Source: an uncultured Prevotella sp. (GTDB lineage: Bacteria; Bacteroidota; Bacteroidia; Bacteroidales; Bacteroidaceae). Taken from it: 6,190 bases of DNA. Position 1 is the stretch's first letter. The number at the start of each line of letters is the position of its first letter. The position numbers and the translations under genes are program-made. The stretch is taken from NCBI GenBank assembly GCA_945637645.1, contig CALZDK010000115.1, positions 1 through 6,190 on the forward strand. Direction: 5' to 3'. The notes under the pieces are model-generated. The model was given only the letters and a program-made list of their open reading frames with translations. It was not told where the DNA came from and did no database searches. Shown piece by piece: positions 1 to 6,190 of the stretch.

Positions 1-55
<55 letters not shown>

Positions 56-80
56 AGAGCCCCCCTGAATTAGCCTTGAA

Positions 81-116
81 AGGGAGACATAGTCTTGATA
101 TTCAACAACACTCCCT
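81..116 (-). repeat. Weak nested inverted repeat after the ATPase gene
   Basis: On the minus strand AGGGAG (116-111) pairs perfectly with CTCCCT (86-81). Inside the 24-nt loop there is a second short inverted repeat, TTGA-ATA-TCAA (105-95). The outer arm overlaps the TAG stop of the ATPase gene, and only TTTC-type sequence follows, not a real U tract. It could be a weak 3'-end hairpin, but the long loop and missing U run make it a poor intrinsic terminator, and it may be chance. The rest of 55-114 holds no gene I can support. Confidence 0.25.
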
Positions 117-891
117 AACTAACAATAACGAGACGTAGGGTGGCGGGGTCGAAGGAGATGAAGTCGTTGTCGAAGAAGCGGCTGAGACTGCCGTTATCGG
201 CAAGTTGGCGTGGTGTGCCGATATTCAACTTGTGGTCTTGTTCCATGAGCCATAGGCTATCAGCCATTTGCAGGGCAAGTTCCACGTCGTGAGTTGAGAG
301 GAAGATGGTCTTGCCATTATCGTTGCTTAGGCGACGGAGCAGACGGAGCATCTCCACCTTACTTTGGAAATCGAGGAAGGAAGTGGGCTCATCAAGACAG
401 ATGAGAGGTGTGTCTTGTGCCAGAGCCTTCGCAATCATAGCCCTTTGTCGCTCGCCGTCGCTAAGTGTATCTACATAACGGTGAGACAAGTTCTCGATGC
501 CTGCCAACCGCATTGCTCTGACAACCATTTCCTTGTCCTCATCGTCCAGTCTTCCCCAAAACCCAGTGTAGGGACTGCGCCCAAGTGCCACGAGGTCTGC
601 CACAGTCATGTCTTGCACGCTGGTGCGTTCCGTCAACACAACGCCTATCTTTCGTGCAAGTTGTTTCTCTGTGTAGCTCTCTATGTCTTTTCCGTCGATT
701 ACGATTTGACCTGACAGTTTAGGAAGGAAAGCGGTCAGGGTCTTCAACAGTGTGGATTTCCCCACACCGTTGTGACCGAGAAGGCAAGTCAGCTGACCGC
801 TTTCTATTGTGGCATTGATGTCAGACGCTATTATTGTGGTCTGCTGCTTTTTGCCGGTATATCCTATAGTAAGGTCTTTAAGTTCTATCAT
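115..891 (-). CDS. FecE/BtuD-type ABC transporter ATP-binding protein
   Basis: This 258-residue protein is a complete ABC nucleotide-binding subunit, of the length usual for iron-siderophore, haem or cobalamin importers. Visible in order are Walker A GHNGVGKST (39-47), signature LSDGERQR (143-150), Walker B LICLDEP with D167 and catalytic E168, a D-loop SFLD (171-174) and the switch histidine H201 in STHD. The segment before the signature, ALGRSPYTGFWGRL (102-115), is typical of the FecE group. The Q-loop region reads VLTER (85-89), with no glutamine at the expected place. The ATG overlaps the SulP stop by 4 bp (ATGA), and an A7 run lies directly upstream instead of a Shine-Dalgarno, so translation is probably coupled to SulP. 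The protein would hydrolyse ATP at the inner face of the membrane to drive a FecCD-type permease, but no permease or binding protein is in the window. The family call is secure; the metal-chelate substrate is inferred from family only. Confidence 0.95.
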   Translation of the reverse strand: MIELKDLTIGYTGKKQQTTIIASDINATIESGQLTCLLGHNGVGKSTLLKTLTAFLPKLSGQIVIDGKDIESYTEKQLARKIGVVLTERTSVQDMTVADLVALGRSPYTGFWGRLDDEDKEMVVRAMRLAGIENLSHRYVDTLSDGERQRAMIAKALAQDTPLICLDEPTSFLDFQSKVEMLRLLRRLSNDNGKTIFLSTHDVELALQMADSLWLMEQDHKLNIGTPRQLADNGSLSRFFDNDFISFDPATLRLVIVS

Positions 892-897
892 TTTTTT
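888..897 (-). other. Stop/start overlap with A AAA AAA slippery heptamer
   Basis: Read on the minus strand, the SulP frame ends GAA ATA ATA AAA AAA TGA. The last A of ATA plus the two AAA codons make a perfect X XXY YYZ heptamer (897-891) in the zero frame, immediately before the stop. After a -1 slip the next codon is the ATG of the ATPase gene, so the two proteins would be joined in frame. The same bases also serve as the A-rich leader of the ATPase start. The sequence facts are certain. Function as a frameshift site is inference; simple termination-reinitiation at ATGA is the plainer reading. Confidence 0.4.
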
Positions 898-2576
898 ATT
901 ATTTCTTTTGCCCTTTCAAGTGCAATGTTGATATGGCTGCAAATGTCTTCCTCAGGAACATATTTGTAGAATCCTGCATGCTCAAGAGTCTTGTGTACCT
1001 TCTCCGTGACACCTGAGAGGACAACCTCAATACCTTCGTTCTTGCTCATGACGCAAAGGTTGGTGAGGTTGTGGATACCGGTGGAATCGACGAATGGCAC
1101 TTTTCGCATACGTATGATGCGCACCTTGGGTCGATCGCCGAAAGCAGCCATGATTTCCTCAAAGCGGTTTCCAGCACCGAAGAAGTAAGGACCGTTAATC
1201 TCATACACCTCAACACCTTCGGGAATGGTGAGATGTTCGAGGTTGCCTTGGCTCAGCTCGCTCTCCTTGTTGGGGTCAATCTCGTCGAGAATTACCTTCA
1301 CATCGGTGGTTTCAGACATGCGTCGCATGAAGAGCAGACAGGCGATGATGAGTCCTACCTCAATAGCTATGGTGAGGTCGAAGATTATGGTGAGGAAGAA
1401 TGTGATGAGCAGCACCGTTACGTCGCTCTTGGGATTCTTAGTAAGGGCAAGGAACGAGCGCCAACCACTCATTCCATAGCTTACCACTACGAGAACACCT
1501 GCGAGACACGCCATCGGAATGTATTGTGCCAGCGGCATGAGGAACAGGAAGATGAGCAACAGCACAGCGGCATGTATCACTCCTGCTATCGGTGTACGAC
1601 CTCCATTGTTTATGTTGGTCATGGTGCGGGCGATGGCTCCAGTGGCAGGAATGCCTCCGAAGAGCGGTGAAGCTATGTTGGCTATTCCCTGTGCTATAAG
1701 TTCCGTGTTGGAGTCGTGGTGGTCGCCTACCACACCGTCGGCAACTGTGGCTGAGAGCAGCGACTCTATGGCTCCGAGTATGGCAATGGTAATGGCAGGA
1801 GAAACGAGGCTCTTAATTGTCTCCCAGTTCATTTCCGGCACTTGTGCAGCTGGCAGTTCGTTGCTTATGGCGAAGCGGTCGCCGATGGTTTCAATGGTTG
1901 TCACTCCTGCAAAGTTCTTCAATAGGAGAGCCACAACGGTGAAGAGAACTATTGCCACGAGCGATCCGGGAATCTTCTTGCTGAAGCGTGGTGTGAGTGC
2001 AATGACCACTACACTGAAGATGCCGACAAGGGCGCACCATGGGTCAACGGTGTTGAAATTGGTGATATAGACCCACCATTTCTCTATGAAGTCAGAAGGA
2101 ACCTCGGTGAGCGAGAGTCCGAAGAGGTCTTTTATCTGTGTGGTGAAAATGGTCACGGCAATACCGCTTGTAAAACCTACCACAATGGGATAGGGGATAT
2201 ATTTTATAATGGTGCCAAGGCGCAGCACTCCGAAGAGCACAAGGAAGGCTCCCGCCATGAGTGTGGCTATGGTTAGTCCCTCGATTCCATACTGTTGTAT
2301 GATGCCGTAGATGATTATGATGAAGGCTCCCGTAGGTCCGCCAATCTGCACCTTGCTTCCCCCGAAGACGGAGATGACGAGACCTGCCACGATGGCAGTG
2401 ATGATACCTTTCTCAGGCGATACGCCAGAGGCGATGCCGAAGGCTATTGCCAATGGCAGCGCTACGATGCCGACGATAATTCCCGCCATGAGGTCGGACA
2501 TGAAAGTCTGGCGATTGTAGTTCTTAAGTGTCTGCAGCAGCTTTGGCTGGAACACGTTTGCTGTGATTGTCTTCAT
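888..2576 (-). CDS. SulP-family (SLC26-like) anion transporter with STAS domain
   Basis: This 562-residue inner-membrane carrier has the standard SulP length and layout. The transmembrane core spans about 26-417. It includes the first-helix block DLMAGIIVGIVALPLAIAFG (28-47), GGPTGAF (79-85), GAIESLLSA (268-276) and the conserved stretch from HHDSNTELIAQG to FGGIPATGAIAR (286-317). A cytoplasmic STAS domain follows at about 450-555, with VDSTG (496-500) at the loop that carries the phosphosite in anti-sigma antagonists. Family members move sulfate, bicarbonate or other anions, often with Na+ or H+; which one applies here cannot be read from the sequence. The start is supported by AAGGA six bases upstream of the ATG. 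The gene follows the deacetylase after 71 bp and overlaps the ATPase gene by 4 bp. The reading frame ends AAA AAA TGA, preceded by an A, giving a -1 slippery heptamer. It appears intact, with no frameshift. Confidence 0.96.
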   Translation of the reverse strand: MKTITANVFQPKLLQTLKNYNRQTFMSDLMAGIIVGIVALPLAIAFGIASGVSPEKGIITAIVAGLVISVFGGSKVQIGGPTGAFIIIIYGIIQQYGIEGLTIATLMAGAFLVLFGVLRLGTIIKYIPYPIVVGFTSGIAVTIFTTQIKDLFGLSLTEVPSDFIEKWWVYITNFNTVDPWCALVGIFSVVVIALTPRFSKKIPGSLVAIVLFTVVALLLKNFAGVTTIETIGDRFAISNELPAAQVPEMNWETIKSLVSPAITIAILGAIESLLSATVADGVVGDHHDSNTELIAQGIANIASPLFGGIPATGAIARTMTNINNGGRTPIAGVIHAAVLLLIFLFLMPLAQYIPMACLAGVLVVVSYGMSGWRSFLALTKNPKSDVTVLLITFFLTIIFDLTIAIEVGLIIACLLFMRRMSETTDVKVILDEIDPNKESELSQGNLEHLTIPEGVEVYEINGPYFFGAGNRFEEIMAAFGDRPKVRIIRMRKVPFVDSTGIHNLTNLCVMSKNEGIEVVLSGVTEKVHKTLEHAGFYKYVPEEDICSHINIALERAKEIIKK

Positions 2577-2582
2577 TTTTTT

Positions 2583-2587
2583 TCCTT
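2583..2587 (-). promoter_or_regulatory. Ribosome binding site of SulP (AAGGA)
   Basis: AAGGA on the minus strand lies six A residues upstream of the ATG at 2576. It is the only convincing Shine-Dalgarno-like motif in front of a gene in this window, and it supports the chosen SulP start. The other starts have only A-rich leaders, as is common in Bacteroidota. Confidence 0.55.
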
Positions 2588-2613
2588 TTATTATATGTTA
2601 TCCTTTATTATAT
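2583..2613 (-). repeat. Imperfect direct repeat ATATAATAAA(A)GGA
   Basis: On the minus strand ATATAATAAAGGA (2613-2601) is followed by ATATAATAAAAGGA (2596-2583). The copies differ by one A and their left ends are 18 bp apart. The second copy includes the SulP ribosome binding site. This could be a duplicated leader element, a pair of binding sites for a regulator, or a chance product of very AT-rich sequence. Confidence 0.5.
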
Positions 2614-2647
2614 TCCAAATTGTCATTGAAACTGTTTTTTGAGTAAT

Positions 2648-3259
2648 TTAGTCAAAAACCTTGAAGGCATAGCCTTGTTCTTTTAGCCATTTAATGGCTT
2701 CGGGGAGTGCATAGTGTAGTTTATCGATGCTCTTCAGCGAGTCGTGGAATGTTATAATGGAGCCGTTTCGCGCATATCGCTTGACATTGTTGAGAACTCC
2801 TTCGGCGGTCATCCATTTTGAGTAGTCTCGAGTCACGAGGTCCCACATCACAATCCTGTATTTCCTTCCCAGCCAAAAATACTGGTCGAGTCGCATCCAG
2901 CCGTGTGGCGGGCGGAAGAGGTCGGTGTGGAGCAGTTCGTCTGCCTTGCTTGCGTTGGCACTGTAGGTGTGTATGGAGTGTCGGAATCCTCCTATATGGT
3001 TGAAGGTGTGGTTGCCGATGCGATGTCCGGCAGCCACAACCTTTTCATATAGTTCGGGATGCTTCCTCACGTTGTCGCCCACCATGAAGAACGTGGCTTT
3101 TATGCCATGTTCAGCCAATGTTTCGAGGATGAAAGGCGTGGCTTCGGGAATTGGTCCGTCGTCGAACGTCAGATAGACCGCTTTCTCGTGCTTGTCCATT
3201 CTCCATGTGGCTCTCGGATAGAGCCATCGCAGCCACAACGCAGGTTGCTCGATAATCAT
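2648..3259 (-). CDS. Polysaccharide deacetylase family protein (NodB domain)
   Basis: This 203-residue protein is essentially only a NodB homology domain (carbohydrate esterase 4 type), which removes N- or O-acetyl groups from glycans using a divalent metal. All five motifs are visible: TFDDGP (31-36, with D33 as likely base and D34 as metal ligand), HRIGNHTFNH (79-88, ligands H84 and H88), RPPHG (116-120), WDLVTRDY (139-146) and FHDS (171-174, catalytic H172). The catalytic set is therefore complete. The N-terminus MIIEQPALWLRWLYPRATWR is short and not a convincing signal peptide or membrane anchor, so the enzyme looks cytoplasmic or loosely membrane-associated, unlike exported peptidoglycan or chitin deacetylases. 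It starts 21 bp after the DUF2723 stop with an A-rich leader and is probably co-transcribed with it. The substrate is unknown; a role on an envelope or lipid-linked glycan precursor is inferred from its neighbour. Confidence 0.93.
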   Translation of the reverse strand: MIIEQPALWLRWLYPRATWRMDKHEKAVYLTFDDGPIPEATPFILETLAEHGIKATFFMVGDNVRKHPELYEKVVAAGHRIGNHTFNHIGGFRHSIHTYSANASKADELLHTDLFRPPHGWMRLDQYFWLGRKYRIVMWDLVTRDYSKWMTAEGVLNNVKRYARNGSIITFHDSLKSIDKLHYALPEAIKWLKEQGYAFKVFD

Positions 3260-3280
3260 GCTTTACTCTTTTTGGTTCTC

Positions 3281-6190
3281 TTATTCTGTATATTCGTCTT
3301 CGTATTCCCCGTCCTCGTCGGGCGCTGGTGAGGAGCCAAAACTGCCGCCCTTGCTTTGGTAATATTTTACCAGGGCGTTGAGTCTCTTCTGTTGTGCGTC
3401 GCTCCACTTCTTGTCGATAGAGTCGGTCTCAAGGCTTATCTGCTGCAGTATATAGATGTGGGTCAGACAGTCGCGCATTGAGCTTTGGAAGCGCATTCCG
3501 TCGAGGCTGCAATACCAACCGACATACTGTTCCGACTTTGCAGAGAGCAGCTTGTATAGTTCCATTGCCTTCTGCTTGTTGCCTATGGAGGCGTAAGCCC
3601 TCGCCTCGTCGAAGGATCCCGACATGTAGCTCACAGGCACATTATATGAAGGAATATGCTTGTCGAGATAAGCGAGCACTTCGGCAGCCTTTTTGTTCTC
3701 ACCCTCTGCTATGAGGTTCATTGCGAGCTGCACGAATATGCGGCGGTGAGTGTAGCACATGCGCATCACTGTCTCGTCAAGATAGATGCCCGGTTTCTCA
3801 AGGCCACCGAACTTGAATTTCTTCATCAGGTTGTCGTAGGTGCGCTTCGTGTCGAAGTTCTTTGCACCAGGTGCGTTGGTGGTGAATGGTGTGATTCGGT
3901 TTACGAGACCTTCCTGCACGAAGTTGTCGCCGAGGTTCATATAGTTCTCCTCGCCAACAGTCATTGCCACATATATAGGACGAGTCCAGTTGCATTGTGC
4001 TATCATCTCAAGCATCATCAGGTCGCCCTTGTATAGTGCGTTCTTTCCTTTTAGCGAGATTACCATACGGTCGGGGATTGAGTCGGCAGCCATCATCATG
4101 CCGCTCTTCTTCACTGCCTCCTTGTCGATGGTTACATAAACGGTGTCGGTAGGAATGACGTGAACGTCGCCTCTGCCGCCGGCGAGAATCTTCATAACCT
4201 CACGCTTCTCAGGACTAACCTCGTTGCGAACCCAGTCCTTGAGCACGTTCTTCAGTTCGAAAGGATTGTCGCCAAACACCTTTCTTGCCTCCTCTGGATC
4301 CTCGGCGTACCACTGCTTAATATACTGCTTTATTGATGAGTCGATGATAACATACTCGTTTGTTCCTGCGCAGTATTGCAGTCGGCTCCAGGTGATTGGC
4401 ACCTTAGGAGAGTCGTAGGCAGGGCGACACATCTGATCGATATACCAGTCGGTCTGCAGATAACTCAGGTTGCAGACACGGGCATCGGTCCGGAAGCCCT
4501 CAACGTCTTGGTTGTACCAGAGCGGGAAGGTGTCGTTGTCGCCGTTGGTGAATATGATAGGATTGCCTGTTTCCTGCAGGCAGCTGAGATAGTTCTGTCC
4601 GAAGTCGCGGCAGGTGTAGCGTCCGCTGCGGTCGTGGTCGTCCCATGTCTGCGATGCCATCTGCACAGGCACGAGCAGACAGGCAACCGACACTATTGCC
4701 GCAATGGCAAGCTGCTGTCGCTTCAGTTTTTCGGTTATCATCTCTATGATTGCAGCAACACCCATACCGCACCAAATGGCGAAGGCGTAGAACGAGCCGG
4801 CATAGGCGTAGTCGCGCTCACGGGGCTGCATTGGTGTCTGGTTGAGATAGATGACGATGGCAAGACCAGTCATGAAGAAGAGGAAGAAGACCACCCAGAA
4901 CTGTCGGATGCCATTTTGTCCTTTCTTCAGCGACTGCCAGAATAGGCCTATGAGACCGAGAATGAGAGGGAGGCAGTAGAACACGTTGTGTCCTTTGTTT
5001 TCCTTCAGTTCGTCGGGCAGCTGGCTCTGGTCTCCAAGTCGGAGGTTGTCCAACCAGTCGAAACCGGAAATCCAGTTGCCATGCTCCAGTTCGCCATTAC
5101 CCTGCAAGTCGTTCTGGCGTCCTGCGAAGTTCCACATGAAATAGCGCCAGTACATGAAGTTGCACTGGTAGGAGAGGAAGAATCGGATGTTTTCCAACTG
5201 TGTAGGCATCTTCACGCTTATCATCTCTCCGCAGCGGTCGTAAGGCACATCGTAGCCATCAACTCCTCCCATCCAGCTCTCGTATGCCCCAGAATGTGCC
5301 GAGCTATACATACGTGGGAAGAGCATGTTCTGAGCATACTGGTAGTCGTCCTTTGTGCGGACAACGAAGTATGAGTCTTTCTCGTCTTTCGAAGCCTTTT
5401 CCTTACGCTGATATACAGGTGCGCCCTTCTTTGCCGACGGGCGGCACATGTCGCCTTCCTTCTCCAGTGCAACCTGCGAGGTGTAGGCTTGTCCGTAGAG
5501 AAGCGGACGCGAGCCATATTGCTCACGGCTAAGATACTCGCCCAGTGTAAAGATGTCCTCTGGAGAGTTCTGGTCCATTGGCGGGTTAGCGGAAGAACGT
5601 ATAACGATGAGGGCATAGCTCGAATAGCCAATCATAAGCATCAGCATGCAGAGCAGCGAGGTGTTCTTGATGCGTGCCGAAACGAGGGCGATGCCTTTCT
5701 TGTTCTTGTATTTGAGAACAAACCAAAGAATGGCAAGTACAATGACTCCTATCACCACCGAACTCCAGCCGTAGCCGTAGAATGGAATGCCAAGCATGCC
5801 GATGGAAGTGAGATATGCAATGTTCTGTCGCTTCTCGTTGATGTCGTTGTAGGTTTCCCATATTGCCCAGATGATGCAGGCGATGAGGGCAAAGATGTAG
5901 ATTATCTCGCCCGTATTGAACGGACAGCCGAGAGTGTTTACGAAGAACAGCTCAAACCAACCGCCTACCCTCACGATGCCAGGAACCACTCCATAGAGCA
6001 CTGCCGCAAGGATTACCACAGAAATGCCGAGCGCAACGAGCGAACCCTTGAGATCGCCTTTCCCATCTGGTTTCGGGAACTTTCGATAGTAATAGACAAG
6101 AACAATTGCAGGCACACAGAGCAGGTTGAGCAGGTGAACTCCGATAGAAAGGCCTGTCATATACATTATAAGTATGAGCCAGCGGTCGCT
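3281..6190 (-). CDS. DUF2723 (TMEM260-like) membrane protein, 5' end cut by window
   Basis: The frame is open to the window edge: eight codons precede the first in-window ATG (6166) and read SDRWLILI, so that ATG is internal and the gene starts beyond 6190. About 969 codons are visible. Bacteroidota members are, from memory, around 1100 residues, so the first hundred or more are missing. Counting from the Met at 6166, hydrophobic helices lie near 5-27, 44-68, 88-104, 118-150, 171-189, 400-515. Conserved blocks include ANPPMDQNSPEDIF (about 193), QPRERDYAYAGSFYAF (about 446) and GDNDTFPLWYNQD (about 540). The C-terminal 400 residues are soluble and end in a helical TPR-like stretch (AYLDKH to QYVGWY) and an acidic tail, DEDGEYEDEYTE. 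DUF2723 is related to eukaryotic TMEM260, a protein O-mannosyltransferase, so a GT-C glycosyltransferase acting on exported proteins or glycans is plausible. This is not shown by the sequence. The expected N-terminal active-site region lies outside the window. Confidence 0.93.
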   Translation of the reverse strand, partial: SDRWLILIMYMTGLSIGVHLLNLLCVPAIVLVYYYRKFPKPDGKGDLKGSLVALGISVVILAAVLYGVVPGIVRVGGWFELFFVNTLGCPFNTGEIIYIFALIACIIWAIWETYNDINEKRQNIAYLTSIGMLGIPFYGYGWSSVVIGVIVLAILWFVLKYKNKKGIALVSARIKNTSLLCMLMLMIGYSSYALIVIRSSANPPMDQNSPEDIFTLGEYLSREQYGSRPLLYGQAYTSQVALEKEGDMCRPSAKKGAPVYQRKEKASKDEKDSYFVVRTKDDYQYAQNMLFPRMYSSAHSGAYESWMGGVDGYDVPYDRCGEMISVKMPTQLENIRFFLSYQCNFMYWRYFMWNFAGRQNDLQGNGELEHGNWISGFDWLDNLRLGDQSQLPDELKENKGHNVFYCLPLILGLIGLFWQSLKKGQNGIRQFWVVFFLFFMTGLAIVIYLNQTPMQPRERDYAYAGSFYAFAIWCGMGVAAIIEMITEKLKRQQLAIAAIVSVACLLVPVQMASQTWDDHDRSGRYTCRDFGQNYLSCLQETGNPIIFTNGDNDTFPLWYNQDVEGFRTDARVCNLSYLQTDWYIDQMCRPAYDSPKVPITWSRLQYCAGTNEYVIIDSSIKQYIKQWYAEDPEEARKVFGDNPFELKNVLKDWVRNEVSPEKREVMKILAGGRGDVHVIPTDTVYVTIDKEAVKKSGMMMAADSIPDRMVISLKGKNALYKGDLMMLEMIAQCNWTRPIYVAMTVGEENYMNLGDNFVQEGLVNRITPFTTNAPGAKNFDTKRTYDNLMKKFKFGGLEKPGIYLDETVMRMCYTHRRIFVQLAMNLIAEGENKKAAEVLAYLDKHIPSYNVPVSYMSGSFDEARAYASIGNKQKAMELYKLLSAKSEQYVGWYCSLDGMRFQSSMRDCLTHIYILQQISLETDSIDKKWSDAQQKRLNALVKYYQSKGGSFGSSPAPDEDGEYEDEYTE

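Larger units (their letters stand above)
2577..2647 (-). promoter_or_regulatory. AT-rich leader upstream of SulP, possible promoter region
   Basis: The 71 bp between the deacetylase stop and the SulP start contain 14 G/C bases (about 20% GC), far below the flanking coding DNA. On the minus strand there is a TTTG (2619-2616) that could be a Bacteroidota -33 element, with TATAAT (2595-2590) 20 bases further on. A true TAnnTTTG -7 box is not present. No hairpin plus U-run terminator was found after the deacetylase. It may hold a secondary promoter for the transporter pair or may just be a spacer within one operon. Confidence 0.35.

Noticed and set aside
1071..1670. Long plus-strand open frame (199 codons) inside the SulP gene
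   Set aside because: It lies wholly antisense to a well-conserved SulP reading frame, has no recognisable domain and shows low-complexity composition (many E, H and S), as expected for a shadow of a membrane-protein gene.
2590..2619. Confident promoter for the SulP gene
   Set aside because: TTTG and TATAAT are present, but the Bacteroidota -7 consensus TAnnTTTG is not, and such motifs are expected by chance at 20% GC; kept only as a low-confidence region.
3111..3407. Minus-strand frame across the DUF2723/deacetylase junction
   Set aside because: It overlaps both real genes in another frame and is rich in Arg, with no family resemblance; the junction is better explained by the 21-bp gap.
4376..4945. 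Plus-strand open frame (189 codons) inside the DUF2723 gene
   Set aside because: Antisense to an intact conserved gene, with no domain and no start context; typical shadow frame in GC-balanced coding DNA.
6164..6166. ATG at 6166 as the start of the DUF2723 gene
   Set aside because: The frame stays open through the window edge and the upstream codons (SDRWLILI) continue a family-like membrane helix, so this Met is internal.
3281..6190. D-S/T-hydrophobic O-glycosylation sequons (for example DSI, DTV) in the DUF2723 protein
   Set aside because: Such three-residue motifs are too common in a protein of this size to support glycosylation of the enzyme itself.

Overview
The window looks like the left end of a contig from a member of the Bacteroidota, most likely a Bacteroidales of the Prevotella type. 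This rests on protein character: a very large DUF2723 protein with the block ANPPMDQNSPEDIF, and a FecE-type ATPase with the VLTER block that I recall from Bacteroidales homologues. It also fits the A-rich start-codon leaders, where Shine-Dalgarno motifs are mostly weak or absent. Genus-level placement is an inference.

All four genes lie on the minus strand, so transcription runs right to left. In that order they are: (1) a DUF2723 / TMEM260-like multispanning membrane protein, cut at its 5' end by the right window edge (6190-3281); (2) a small NodB-type polysaccharide deacetylase with no signal peptide (3259-2648), 21 bp downstream; (3) a SulP-family anion transporter with a C-terminal STAS domain (2576-888), after a 71-bp gap of about 20% GC that holds an imperfect direct repeat and an AAGGA ribosome-binding site; (4) a FecE/BtuD-type ABC ATPase (891-115), whose ATG overlaps the SulP stop codon in an ATGA arrangement.

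The first two genes plausibly form an envelope-glycan pair. The last two are a tightly coupled transport pair whose partnership is unexpected: a SulP carrier needs no ATPase, and the FecB/FecCD parts an ATPase of this kind normally serves are absent here. The SulP/ATPase junction carries a perfect A AAA AAA heptamer in the SulP frame, directly before the UGA stop. A -1 slip there would fuse the two proteins in frame. That is the most interesting untested signal in the window.

Bases 1-54 are a pure C run, most likely a sequencing or assembly artefact at a contig end. Bases 55-114 contain no gene I can support, only a weak inverted repeat just past the ATPase stop. I see no RNA genes, mobile elements or CRISPR arrays. 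No wholly new system is evident; these are recognisable families in a somewhat unusual arrangement.
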